Below are positions 1 through 10,494 of a stretch of DNA of 64,000 bases, piece by piece; position 1 is the stretch's first letter; each line of letters begins with the position of its first letter. Both the position numbers and the translations under genes were made by a program. The notes beneath the pieces were generated by a model, which did no database searches, was not told the DNA's origin, and worked only from the letters and a program-made list of their open reading frames with translations. The DNA comes from Schistosoma mansoni (Eukaryota; Platyhelminthes; Trematoda; Strigeidida; Schistosomatidae): contig NC_031501.1 of assembly GCF_000237925.1 (NCBI RefSeq), positions 1,490,286-1,554,285 on the forward strand, given 5' to 3'.

Positions 1-689
1 ATCAATGTGTATGAGGTGTATATACATTAGTGAAGATAAAACGAGTCTGATAAGTTGAATTCAGCGTAACACAAATTGTCGTCTTAATCCAAAGCTTCGT
101 AATCTTAAGAATAATACTTATTTAGAAGGAAAAAAAAGGAGAGAGAAAAGAAATGAACACACAGTGAAAGGGTCCGACCATGATCATAATAGTGTAATGG
201 ACATAGACTTTTGAGATGAACGAATAATTTTAAAATAATAATAATAACAACAATAATAAACCCTTACGGATAAGTAGGTGTAGATTTATGTAACAGTATA
301 CAGAGTGAAACCGGGTATTAGTATAAACATTAGTGCAATAATAATAATTTAGAATGATGCTATCATAGTCATAATTAATTGCAAAGAATAATTAAATATA
401 AATTTCTACATGTTATATACATGTTGTGAATATTTAAAGAAAAAAATTATTTGTTCAAGTGGAACATAGGATTTTTTGTTTTTAATTGTAGACTTTGGAT
501 GTTTAGGAGTAAAATATGTTTAGAAGGACAAGAAGAGATGAAAAGAATATCTAATGTGTCGAAAGACCAATAATGATATTAATAACAGTAGTAATTATAA
601 ATACGAACATAAGCAGACTTTGTATATTAAGATAAATATGAAATAAAGTGAAATAGACGTGAAAAGTTTCAAAGGTTTCACTTTGCTTT
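1..689. other. AT-rich stretch, nothing recognised
   Basis: No open frame of useful length, no tRNA-like boxes and no repeat shared with the rest of the window could be seen. It lies just beyond the 3' end of the CR1-like LINE that begins at about 690. Confidence 0.5.
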
Positions 690-714
690 TCAGTCAGTTA
701 GATAGATGACGGAC

Positions 715-1560
715 CTTTTTTGTATAAATCGTTGTTAAGCACGTTAATATTCAATAGGTGACACAATCCACTTTCGGAAAGAAAATCATCAAGAAGACTT
801 CGGAACCGGATTATAGTATCACTTCATCGGAGGTTCATTGGCAGTCTATTCCACATGGTTGAGTAGCGAACAACAAAGAAATTTTGGCGTAAATTTGTGT
901 GGGTTTTTGGAATCGCTAGAATATTTTCCTTATTGCGTAGATTGTGGGACGGTATCATAGAGTATGAAGGGGTAGATAGCGAAGAGTAAGAAATACCGTT
1001 AAGAAGCTGGTAGAGAAATATAAGGTTTAATTTGATACGCCTGATCCAGAGAGGTTCTAGTTTGAGTTGTTGACATCTTTGGTGATAGTTTTCGTTGTCA
1101 GAACACCCCGAAACAGCTTTGGTGAACCTTCTTTGAACACCTTCAATTTTAATCAGGTCATTATGCCTGCAATTACTATAAACTAAAATACCATATTCAA
1201 GAATTGGTAAGATACATTTTCTGTATAATAATAATCTCGATTCGATATTATTGAAATTAATCATTATGAATCCGATGAGCTTTCTAGCTTTGGATACTTG
1301 AGATGCAATGTGTTCAGAAAAGTTCAAACTGTCGCTATATCTTAAACCCAAGTCACGAACAGTGTGAGAGGTTTCAGCGTATGTTTGTGTATAGCCAGAT
1401 AAAGGTTAAGGCAGCGGCCGATGTTAATAAATCCACTTTTGCTCAACAATAAGTGGCAAATTCCACGAAATAGTCCAGTCGTACAACTTGTTTATTTCGA
1501 TGCTTGGATTGCTCGTTGAAATAAAGCTTTCTTTGGTGAGAGATGAGAACGAATAAACCA
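715..1560 (-). pseudogene. LINE C-terminal region after the RT
   Basis: In shifting frames the minus strand reads a stretch resembling INKLYDWTISWNLPL, then YSDSLNFSEHIASQVSKARK, LLLYRKCILPILEYG, and finally VRYSTMWNRLP at about 830. This is the conserved order after the RT palm in CR1/Jockey elements. The longest open piece is 824-1351 (175 residues). Confidence 0.7.
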
Positions 1561-1561
1561 C

Positions 1562-2914
1562 TTATAGATCATCGCCCAATAGAAAAGGTTTCCCATATTG
1601 AAAGAGGGAGCAAACGTCATTGATAAACAGGAGAAATAGTAATGGGCCAATTACACTTCCTTGTATAACCTCACTGGTTACATTCACAGGTTTGGAGTAG
1701 CAAGATCCAAAGCGGACAATTCGGCTACGTTCTTCTAAAAATGACTTCAGCCAAGATAAAAGGGTATTCTGTATTCCATATGAAGAGAGTTTTAGAAGAA
1801 GTTTGTGTGAGACGCTGTCGAAGGCCTTACTAAAGTCGAAATACAGAATTATCACAGACTGACCAACATCTCTTCTCTGGGTAATTTGATCAAAAAATTC
1901 CAGGTGCGATGTGAAGCAAGAGCGTTTGGTCATAAACCCGTGTTGGGATGGGCTGATCAGATTAGCCGAAAGCAAAAATGATAATAGCTGTTTGTGGACT
2001 ATTTTTTCCATAGTTCTTGACAGCACGGATGTCAAATTAATTGGTCTGTAGTTAGCAATATCACTGCGTGATCCGGTTTTGAATCTGGGAGTGATAAGAG
2101 ATGTTTTCCATACAGATGGATAGGCCCCATATTCCATAGATAAGTTGAAAAGTTTTAAACAAAATAATGGGAATTCTCTACTACCATATTTCACAAATGA
2201 TGGGGGAATCCCGTCAGGTCCACCGTCATAGGACTTTTTCAAGGCAGTTATGGCCTGCTTGATGTTGGAGGGTACGAAATCAATTTTCGACAGGTGTCTG
2301 CACGTCAGCATTGGAAATGTATTGATACAGCTTTCAGTTCTAGGGTTATAGCACTGCGAGAAATGCTGACTGAATTGTTCGCAAATAATATCGGGGTCAT
2401 CAATAATTCTTCCGTTAACTATGAAGAATTTGGTCACACCAAGAGAATTTGACTTCACACGCGATTTAAAAAGCCGAAGTATTGATAATTCTGGGTTCTT
2501 ATTACCTAGGGCTTTATTTTCTATATTCATAAAATACTTGCGTTTAGATGAAGCACTCTTGTCAATTAACTTAAGTATACTCTGTAGTGTATACAAGTCA
2601 TTATGCTTGTGGTAACGGTATTTTAATTTCCTCAGTTTTCTTTTAAAAGTTTTAAAATTATTCTGGCCCCTATTGGCGTTATAAGCCACATGGCTAATGA
2701 TTGGAGCAGTGCAGTCGAGGCAGTGTATCAAGTTGTGGTATAGATCAGAGATCGCAATGTCAATATTATTTGTGGTAAAATAAGTTTCCCATGGTAAACA
2801 ACGAATAAGACTTTCAGTCCGTTCCCAGGTTTGTTGATCAAAATGTCTACTCTTGTACATCATTCCAGCTTTAGAATTCGATTGTATGGCGTCGAAAGAA
2901 TGAATGATACACAA
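1562..2914 (-). pseudogene. LINE reverse transcriptase domain
   Basis: The 450-residue frame contains RT motif A (YFDFSKAFDSVSH), the QGSVIGPLLFLLF segment of motif B and a motif C that reads LLGDDL instead of the usual FADD, followed at once by a stop. Upstream are the SYDGGPDGIPP and NYRPINLTSVLSRTMEKI blocks seen in CR1/Jockey RTs. The stop directly after the DD pair and the Gly before it mark a dead copy. Confidence 0.85.
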
Positions 2915-2970
2915 TATTACTCTGTGATCACTCTTAAAAAACTATTGACCAATATGCACTGAGATAGAAT

Positions 2971-3483
2971 CTATGTTGATTGTAAATAGTAAATCAAATA
3001 TATTATTCCTTCTAGTCGGTTGCGGACCTGTTGGACCCATCCATAAAGTTCTAGTGTTTCAACTAACTTGTCATGTCGACCTGAAACCAGAGTCGAATCC
3101 CATGTGATGTTTGGCAGATTAAAATCACCTCCGATGATTTTAAAAGTATGCGGTTGGTGTGAAGCAATGGAAAAGATGTTTGTTAGTAATCTGTCAAACC
3201 TAGAGTCTGCATGTGGTGGTCTGTATATGCATCCCACCAGTAGATAATTCCGAGATCTACAGTTTACAGTAACCCAGGTGGAGTCATCTATAGCATCAAG
3301 GGATTTATCCTCAAATTTGCAGGCCTGAATATCCGAACGGACATAGATAAGTGTACCGCCCCCTAATCCATTACATCTATCGGTTCTAAAGAAAACATAG
3401 TTATCTATATACATGGAATGATCGGATATAGGTGAATTGTACCACGTTTCCGTAATAAGTACAATAGTTGGATTTACAAGCAA
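2971..3483 (-). pseudogene. LINE APE-type endonuclease domain
   Basis: This 170-residue segment carries the endonuclease signatures in order: TETW near residue 11 (catalytic Glu), GGGTLIYVR near 42, IYRPPH near 86 and GDFNLPNITW near 118 (Asp and Asn of the phosphodiesterase fold). The enzyme nicks target DNA to prime reverse transcription. The segment starts late, so the N-terminal strand of the fold lies in another frame, and the C-terminal SDH motif is not seen in this frame. Confidence 0.8.
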
Positions 3484-3623
3484 TAAAAGGGTTTTGAGGT
3501 GAGTAATTTTATTGGGCAGAGAGCGGGCATTGAACGAAAGAATAAGAAATTGAGAATTACCATGGTGAATCAGGTTAGAGTATAAATCACAGTTGGTATT
3601 TACATGAATACTCGTAGGATTGG

Positions 3624-4482
3624 CTAAGGTGAGAGTTGTGTTGCGATCGAAAATAGATTCAACAACTTTGTCAGCATTTGAAGTATGTTTATTGTTGCCG
3701 GCAGAAAAGCCGTCGGAAGTACAAAAAAAGTCTTCTCACTATTATTGGATATAACATTTGGTAAAGGAATAGTATTCATATTGGGAGCCGGACCAAGAAG
3801 GCTATCAGGTCTGTGTGCGACCAAGTGGCCGTTTACAATTTAGATTGCTATTTATACCTGACGTATAGTGAACATGTTCTAAACGCTTATTTCCAAGGTT
3901 TGTGGTTGATTTTGGCTCCTTCGTAATTTGAGGAGGGTCGTGTGTTGTTAAAGATGCTTGAGATGGTTTGCTAGGTTCGAGTATATCGACGTTAAGCGTG
4001 TGGTCAGGCAGATAATTTTTATGACCAGTTTTCCCGTTACCCGTTGCAAAGTCACTGTAACTGGTTGTTGCACTAACAGCGACTTGGACTGTATTATCCC
4101 ATTCGAAATCAGTACAACTACTTAGGGTTGAATCTAAGTCGACATTCTTAAAAGGATGGGCATCACCTACATTGGGACTACTTTCTTTTGGGCTTTGAAC
4201 TTTAGGAGATTCAGGAGAGTTTTCTGGTGGTTGCATATTCGTAAAGTTAGATGTCCGCTTAGGATCGGACCTAATTTTATGACCTTTAGGATTATGATAT
4301 GCTTGGGTGTTTGATGCTGGTAGTCTGTGGTTATCTCGGCCTGCTTTTCGTTGGAATGGTGTTCTACCTGGTAGAATCCTAATATCTTTGAAAATCTGTT
4401 TCTGTTTCAATGAATTGGAGGAATTTAAAAACTCACTAGCGTCTACAGATGAGTTGAATTTGAACAAGATCGGTGAGTGCAT
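3624..4482 (-). pseudogene. LINE N-terminal region upstream of the endonuclease
   Basis: A 225-residue frame (4482-3805) continues in another frame to 3624. It is rich in Pro, Ser, Thr, Lys and Asn and has no recognised domain. Its position just upstream of the endonuclease on the same strand suggests ORF1 or the linker at the start of the pol ORF. The first Met is only the first one after the LTR boundary, so the true start is probably lost beyond 4484. Confidence 0.5.
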
Positions 4483-4484
4483 AT

Positions 4485-4637
4485 TGTTGCGGGAGAACTG
4501 AAGACATTTGGCCGATTAAAACCTTTTTACTGAACATCAATTTACTGTGTTTTTGGATGTGTTTGTTTTACTTAACCCTTGGACTTGTTTGTTTATATCA
4601 TTCTTTTCGGACATTTTGGTTTCTTTTGTCATTGGTT
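4485..4637 (+). mobile_element. Start of an LTR, plus orientation, running into a gap
   Basis: The segment opens with TGTTGCGGGAGAACTG and matches, in inverted orientation, the LTR whose outer edge is at 7138. It abuts the CR1-like LINE at 4484 and is lost in the N-gap. Its orientation is opposite to that of the Gypsy body on the far side of the gap. Fossil LTR; age not judged. Confidence 0.7.
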
Positions 4638-5065
4638 NNNNNNNNNNNNNNNNNNNNNNNNNNNNNNNNNNNNNNNNNNNNNNNNNNNNNNNNNNNNNNN
4701 NNNNNNNNNNNNNNNNNNNNNNNNNNNNNNNNNNNNNNNNNNNNNNNNNNNNNNNNNNNNNNNNNNNNNNNNNNNNNNNNNNNNNNNNNNNNNNNNNNNN
4801 NNNNNNNNNNNNNNNNNNNNNNNNNNNNNNNNNNNNNNNNNNNNNNNNNNNNNNNNNNNNNNNNNNNNNNNNNNNNNNNNNNNNNNNNNNNNNNNNNNNN
4901 NNNNNNNNNNNNNNNNNNNNNNNNNNNNNNNNNNNNNNNNNNNNNNNNNNNNNNNNNNNNNNNNNNNNNNNNNNNNNNNNNNNNNNNNNNNNNNNNNNNN
5001 NNNNNNNNNNNNNNNNNNNNNNNNNNNNNNNNNNNNNNNNNNNNNNNNNNNNNNNNNNNNNNNNN
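4638..5065. other. Assembly gap (428 N)
   Basis: Run of N inside the Gypsy region. The two sides carry LTR-element sequence in opposite orientations, so the gap may hide the change of orientation or a mis-join. Confidence 1.
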
Positions 5066-7138
5066 CATGTTTTTACGGATTGGTAATTGGAACCGTAGCT
5101 GGATACCATTTGTGGATTCCTTAAGACCAGTTGGACGCCAACCATTGCTGTCCTTTTTGGGACCATATGCAAGGGAGATGACCAAGGGCTATTTGACGGC
5201 CGAATTATTCCTAAGTCTATCATGTGGTTGAATTCGTTTTTGGATAACCTAAGCTTTTCGGGGGCCAGTCGTCGTGCTTTTGAGAATACAGGTGGTCCTG
5301 TAGTCGAAATGTGATGTGTAACATTGCTGGTTACATACGGTAATTTTGGTTGTGGCTGATATATCCCGGAGTATTTATCGAGTATTGGTTGATATAAGGG
5401 GTCTATGGCGTGCTTAATTGTGACCGCGGATAATTTTAACCAGAAAAAGGAGTTGCGCAAACAGATAACTCAGTGTTTCCGTCTATTAACCTTCGTGAGC
5501 GTGTGTCGATAAGTAGATTGTGGTATTGTAGCAGGTCTATAACAATGATTGGCATAGACACATCTGCAACAACGAAGATTCAGTGGATGGGTTTGCGTAA
5601 ACCCACGTTAGGATAAACGTACCTTTTACCGTAAGTAGCGATCGGTTTTCCATTCGCCGCCTGTAAGCTTAAAGCAGACTCGTGAAGTCTGTCGTTGGAA
5701 TTTGCGGGAAGAACGCTAACTTCTGCTCCAGTGTCGACGAGGTAGTGAGCTTTCGTAGTCACACCCGTGACGTATAACAGACGGCTGTGTCCGCCGGCTA
5801 CGGTTGCTGTTAACGCGTGCCGGCCGGGAAGTTTTCCGAGTTTTTATGTGTGTCAGTCGACTTAGTGTTCGGGTAATTGCGGGGCTTCCTGCAATTCCTA
5901 GAAGATTTGCCATACTGGTTATGATAACAGCACCAGTCGGGATTATCTGTCTCTCGTGGTCGAGAGACAGATCGCCTACGTGATACGCTTCTTCGAGCGG
6001 TTCTTGACCGACTACGATCATTACGAAATTTAAGATATCGTGTTAGTGTATGACATGATTCGTTAATGTCATTCTGGGTCGTTTGAGGTTTTTCCTTGAC
6101 GGAAAAATCCTCGGGGCTAGCGGATTCGGTTATTTCTAGAATTCGATCGGCAGATGCAGCTAGTTCGTCTAGGGCGTTGTTTTGGAACGAGACGAGAACT
6201 GCCTGCACCTGTTTTGGGAGTTTGGATAAGAAAAGTTGTTTGAATAGGCCTCCGTCGATGGTTCTTTGACCTATCACTTCTCTCATCCTAAGCAACATAT
6301 CTGTCGCAGAACCATGTTACAGGTCGATGTTATTGAGGGGTTGGTCTAACCGTTGTCGGTCGGTTAGATCTCTGCGTTTTAGAATCGACCGTTTGAGTGT
6401 TTCGTCAGGTTCCGGGACATCACTAGTAAACATACTAGGTGTTACGTACCTGTTAAATTCGCGCGGTAACACCTTAACTAGAATATGTCGATGCTTTCAA
6501 AAGAAAGTGGGATCAACTGGGAAATTACCATTTCCGGGACTAACACAGACCACACAGCCACTTATCCTTCCCATACTGAAAAAGATGGGAATATTGGGTG
6601 TCGGGTCAGGAGGATAGTCACAAACCTCAAAGTCACTTTCAGTGTCCCATGGCGTTGTCACTGTTGCAAGTAAGGAGCGAGATTGTTCTTAGTTCAAATA
6701 CGTTACTGCTCACTCACATATACCTTATTTTTATGCTGCAGAAAAACTTAGAAAACCACTGGAAAGTTATAATTCCGATATTGAAGTACTATTGAAGTAC
6801 TGGCCGTCGATATTCACAAATCACGAACCCAAGTAGGCAAGAGAACCAAAACTCCAAATAAGATACCAAGTTTATTCGCAATCCACAAATAATCGACCAA
6901 AGTCGTTCTAACAACAATAATTATAACAATTACAAAACAAACCTTCAATTTTGTAGGTTCCCGGAGCAAAAACTCCCAAATACCAAACCAATGACAAAAG
7001 AAACCAAAATGTCCGAAAAGAATGATATAAACAAACAAGTCCAAGGGTTAAGTGAAACAAACACATCCAAAAACACAGTAAATTGATGTTCAGTAAAAAG
7101 GTTTTAATCGGCCAAATGTCTTCAGTTCTCCCGTAACA
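5066..7138 (-). mobile_element. Ty3/Gypsy LTR retrotransposon, 5' portion, broken
   Basis: On the minus strand, an LTR (outer edge 7138, starting TGTTACGGGAG) is followed by gag (about 6670-5810), aspartic protease (about 5762-5580) and the start of reverse transcriptase (about 5460-5066), which runs into the gap. Gag ends with an Arg/Ser-rich stretch and a zinc-knuckle-like Cys/His cluster; the protease shows DTGAEVSVLP; the RT start shows the IIRPSNSPWSSP block typical of Gypsy. The copy is broken, with several breaks, and its 3' half is missing. Schistosome Gypsy families such as Saci or Gulliver are candidates, but I cannot choose between them. Confidence 0.8.
6680..7138 (-). repeat. 5' LTR of the Gypsy element
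   Basis: The outer edge is set at 7138 because the minus strand starts with TG there and the match to the inverted LTR at 4485 begins at the same base. The inner edge, near 6680, is approximate; I could not recognise a primer-binding site with confidence. Confidence 0.6.
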
Positions 7139-7379
7139 AACTCGCCAGCAAATAATTCTAAGTCATCGGTATTTAATTGTATTTTGGGATCGCGGCAGAC
7201 TAAAACAACTTATCTTTTTAAATAATGGTGAATCCTGTGAAGTGAGCAACAATTATTCACGTACGGGACTCAATTAACAACTATCTGACCGCGTGAATGT
7301 GGAAGATTACGTGGAACTGATTGTAACTTAAGTGCTTGTAAAAGATTAAGATTTGTGTAGTAAAGACAGAAGACCTACG
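7139..7379. other. Unassigned stretch between LTR and LINE
   Basis: No clear coding potential. The base quadruplet outside the LTR here does not match the one at 4481-4484, so I see no target-site duplication for a simple insertion between the two LTR edges. Confidence 0.4.
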
Positions 7380-8890
7380 GCCCATGTTATTCCTTTTCTA
7401 GTATGTTTCTATGAGTCTTCAGTCTTCTCTTGAATGAGTCAGTTGAAGGTGCGAACACCACTGCTTCGAGTAACAGGTTCCAAGAATTGACGACTAGGTG
7501 TGAAAACCTGTATGCCATGGGTATTTCATCAGTTCTTGGCTTTTCTACTCGCCTTCTAAGTCCTTTGAGATGTTCCGCTCTATTGGGAGTAAAAAGAGAG
7601 AATATACTAGGTCCAAAATCATTCCATACATCAAAATCAGATCACCTCTTATTCTTTGATAGCACAGAGCGAAGACGTCTAGATTTTCAAGTCGCTCTTT
7701 GTATAATAAACTCCGGAGTTGTGGGATTGCATGGGTAGCTGCCCTCTGTACTTTTTCCAGGATATCTGAGTCACTTTTTAAACAGGGGCTTGCAGCCAGA
7801 ATGCAGTTCTCAAGCTTAGTTCTCCGTATGGTTGTGTATACTGCAGTGGACATGGTAATATTTAACTTGGCAAATGTCCGTCTTAGAGCCCAGAGGGTTC
7901 CAAACCTCTTAGCTGTGACCTATCGGCAATGGGCCGTGGTCTTAAGAGCATGACTCACTGTCACCCCAAGATCCTTGTGAAACGGAACCACAGGTACCGG
8001 CATTTCTCCTATGCTGCACCTATTTACCTTTGTATCCCCAAAGTGTATGTAGACACACTTTGTCGCGTTGATAGGCATCAGCCACTCTTTAGGCCAGTTA
8101 ATCACAACATTTAAGTCTGCCTGAAGTGCTCTTGTATCGGCATCTCCCTTTATTTCTCGACAAACTTTTACATCGTCAGAGTATAATAACATTTGGAACT
8201 CTACAATACTTGGGAGATCATTTACATACAGTATGAAAAGAAAAGGACCTAGGAAAGAACCTCGAGATACTCCACTCGGTACTGGTACAAGGTGAAGCAC
8301 TTCGAATTTATTCTTCCTTTCTGTCTACGACCTACTAGGAAATCCCTAAGCCACTTCCAGAGTGGTTAAGCAATACCAAGATTTTCTAGCCTCAAGAGTA
8401 GTCTGTTTGATGACACCTTGTTAAATGCTTTGTTGAAGTACATATAGACCACATCCACTGATTTTCCGTTGTCCAGAGCCTTTTTTCAATGCTCGCTTGC
8501 TATGAGGAGGTTTTCTGTGCAAGATAAACACTTTATAAAACTATGTTGCTCGCTGTTTAACAAGTTATTGGTTTCCACAAATATCATCATGGTCTTTTTG
8601 ACTATTCTTTACAGTATTTCAACTACCACACTGGTAAGACTGATAGGCCCGTAGTTCGATGGAAGTTGTCTTGATCCTGTTTTATGTATGTGAGTGACGA
8701 CTGCATCCTTCTAGTCCATAGGTAACACACCTTGGTCAAGTGACATATTGAATATCACAGTCAATGGAGCTGCGTTATATTATGAACTATGTTTCAGGAT
8801 TTTGGCATGTAATTCAACCGATCCTGTTGCCTTTTCAATGTCTATCTATTTGTCTTGTGATCTCAGAGCGAAAACTAATCTCTAGATAGG
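7380..8890 (-). mobile_element. Decayed CR1-like LINE, RT to C-terminus
   Basis: The minus strand reads an RT core in pieces: a degraded AFNKV (motif A) near 8430, SRGSFLGPFLFILYVNDLP (motif B) near 8280-8220 and YSDDVK in place of FADD near 8185. The C-terminal part follows: LENCILAASPCLKSDSDILE (near 7800), then QRAATHAIPQLRSLLYKERL (near 7720) and a RIRGDLILMYG-like segment near 7640. Frames change several times. It belongs to the same general clade as the LINE at 690-4484 but differs clearly in sequence. Confidence 0.75.
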
Positions 8891-9689
8891 ATGTCTCATA
8901 AAGCTTGATAGGTGATAAACACACAAACAAAAACAGAGGTTTGTATATAACCATACCAAACAACAATAAAAAGACAAAAAATCTTACTTCTGTAGCTAAA
9001 AAAAACCTCAACTCCTATGCATACAAAAAATACTCAAAAATATACTAAATGAAGAAAAATAAATGCCATTGCCCTTAGTTTTTTGTTTCTATACTCGAAA
9101 AGTACAGATGATAAACCTCTCTATAAAAATATGGTACTCTTGGGGATTACTTTGACTGAAATAAATTCAACTAAAGCAATAACAGTAATCTTTATCTGTA
9201 ATTAAACGAACAATACCATAAAATATACCCAGAGGAAAATACCACTGTCCTTTTTAAACAGCGCGCTTAGTGTTGCAATCAAAATGAGAACAAGGATTTG
9301 TCGCAAACATTCAATTAACGACTGCCAAACAAAACGGTTCAACATGATACCACATAAACCATGAAGCACAACTACTGTTTGTATGAACTAATGATTGTTT
9401 TGTACTTGATTCCTGGTTGATTTGAATTCTAAATACAGTGCGTTCGTTTGTGCTCACCTAGTTCTGTTGAGTTAAATTGCACCGTTTTCGGAATTCCTAG
9501 TTAATACAATAATTCGAATACTTATAATTATCATAGTACCTCGAAAAGAATACTCTGGCCTGGGTAGCAGTAGCCAAAACCGAGAAAACGAGACTTCCTA
9601 AAAAAATATTAGCACCAAAACCTAAAGTATCACATAAATTTCGGAATTTCAGCTTACGAAAGCCTTAAATTTTACAGCGACACGTAAAC
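8891..9689. other. Upstream non-coding region of the kelch gene
   Basis: No LINE, tRNA-like head or open frame was recognised. It separates the CR1-like fragment from the probable promoter of the kelch gene. Confidence 0.4.
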
Positions 9690-9770
9690 GTCAGCCGACA
9701 AGCAAGCTAGCCGCCACTGTTTACAAAGATGGCGGAAATAGTGGTTTCTGTTTTACTCTGATTGGTCGCT
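9690..9770 (+). promoter_or_regulatory. Possible promoter of the kelch gene
   Basis: This short stretch, richer in GC than its surroundings, holds a CRE-like ACGTCA-type sequence (around 9686-9692), AAGATGGCGGAA at 9726-9737 (a YY1-type element overlapping an ETS-like CGGAA) and an inverted CCAAT box (ATTGG) at 9761-9765. In animals the AAGATGGCGG element usually lies just after the start site in the sense direction, which would fit plus-strand transcription toward the start codon at 10495. The ATG inside it opens only a 10-codon frame. Assignment by motif only. Confidence 0.35.
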
Positions 9771-10494
9771 AAGTCGTTTGCAAAATTACGAACCGGAGTT
9801 GAGCTTATTCTCAGTATATCTTTTGGTAAATAGGAGGTGATGATTGCGTTTTATCTGATATATACTATCAGCTAGTTATTGAAACATATATACTAAAAAC
9901 TATATTGCGAGTGGACATCTGTTTGCTCTTATCTGTGAAAAGTTTATTATATTTTCACTTCTGTTAGACTTTGTAGCTGCACAATCAGCTACAAAATCGG
10001 CTTGTGGTTCTAAATTTAGATTTTATGAGATGGAAATACTACATTCACGGATGGGACCGTAAATTTTACCAAGAAATGTCATCAGCTATTACCCCAAAAT
10101 CCTATTTAACCATATATGGCTGAATGAATTTTGCGTCGAAGTCCAATAACTTCTATCTCTAATTTCATTAGTTCGTCCATAAATTATAGTCTCAGCCTTC
10201 ACTTATATTTTGCAGTCTAGCTTTCGACAAGATTATACTAGTGTCTATTTAAACTTTAATTAAACTATCGAAATTGTACTGTCATCATTTTAGCTTCACC
10301 TGTTCAGATTTCAATCAGTTAGCTCGTAAAATTAATGAGTAGGATAAGATTGCCGATTATATTTCAACTATTAATATATTCAGTTCACTTTTCGTGCCTT
10401 TACATTTACGAGTATCCACTAATGAAAACTGAATATATCAAAATTGCTGAAAATGTTCATTTCACGTGTGTTACATAACATTAAACTTTAGTAA

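Larger units (their letters stand above)
690..4484 (-). mobile_element. CR1-like LINE, nearly complete pol, 5' end cut by an LTR
   Basis: On the minus strand this reads, 5' to 3', as a proline/serine-rich N-terminal part (4482-3624), an APE-type endonuclease (3483-2971), a reverse transcriptase (2914-1562) and the C-terminal region (about 1560-715). The order EN-RT-C-terminal with QGSVIGPLLF and the WNRLP C-terminal signature is typical of CR1/Jockey-group non-LTR retrotransposons such as schistosome SR1 or Perere types; I cannot fix the subfamily. The frame changes between blocks and a stop follows the RT catalytic motif, so the copy is dead. The upstream end stops at 4484, where an LTR begins. 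Confidence 0.85.

Noticed and set aside
6327-6795. Plus-strand frames over the Gypsy gag region
   Set aside because: They lie opposite recognisable minus-strand gag sequence and carry no domain.
9727-9760. ATG within AAGATGGCGG as a start codon
   Set aside because: It opens only 10 codons before a stop; the motif is better read as a promoter element.
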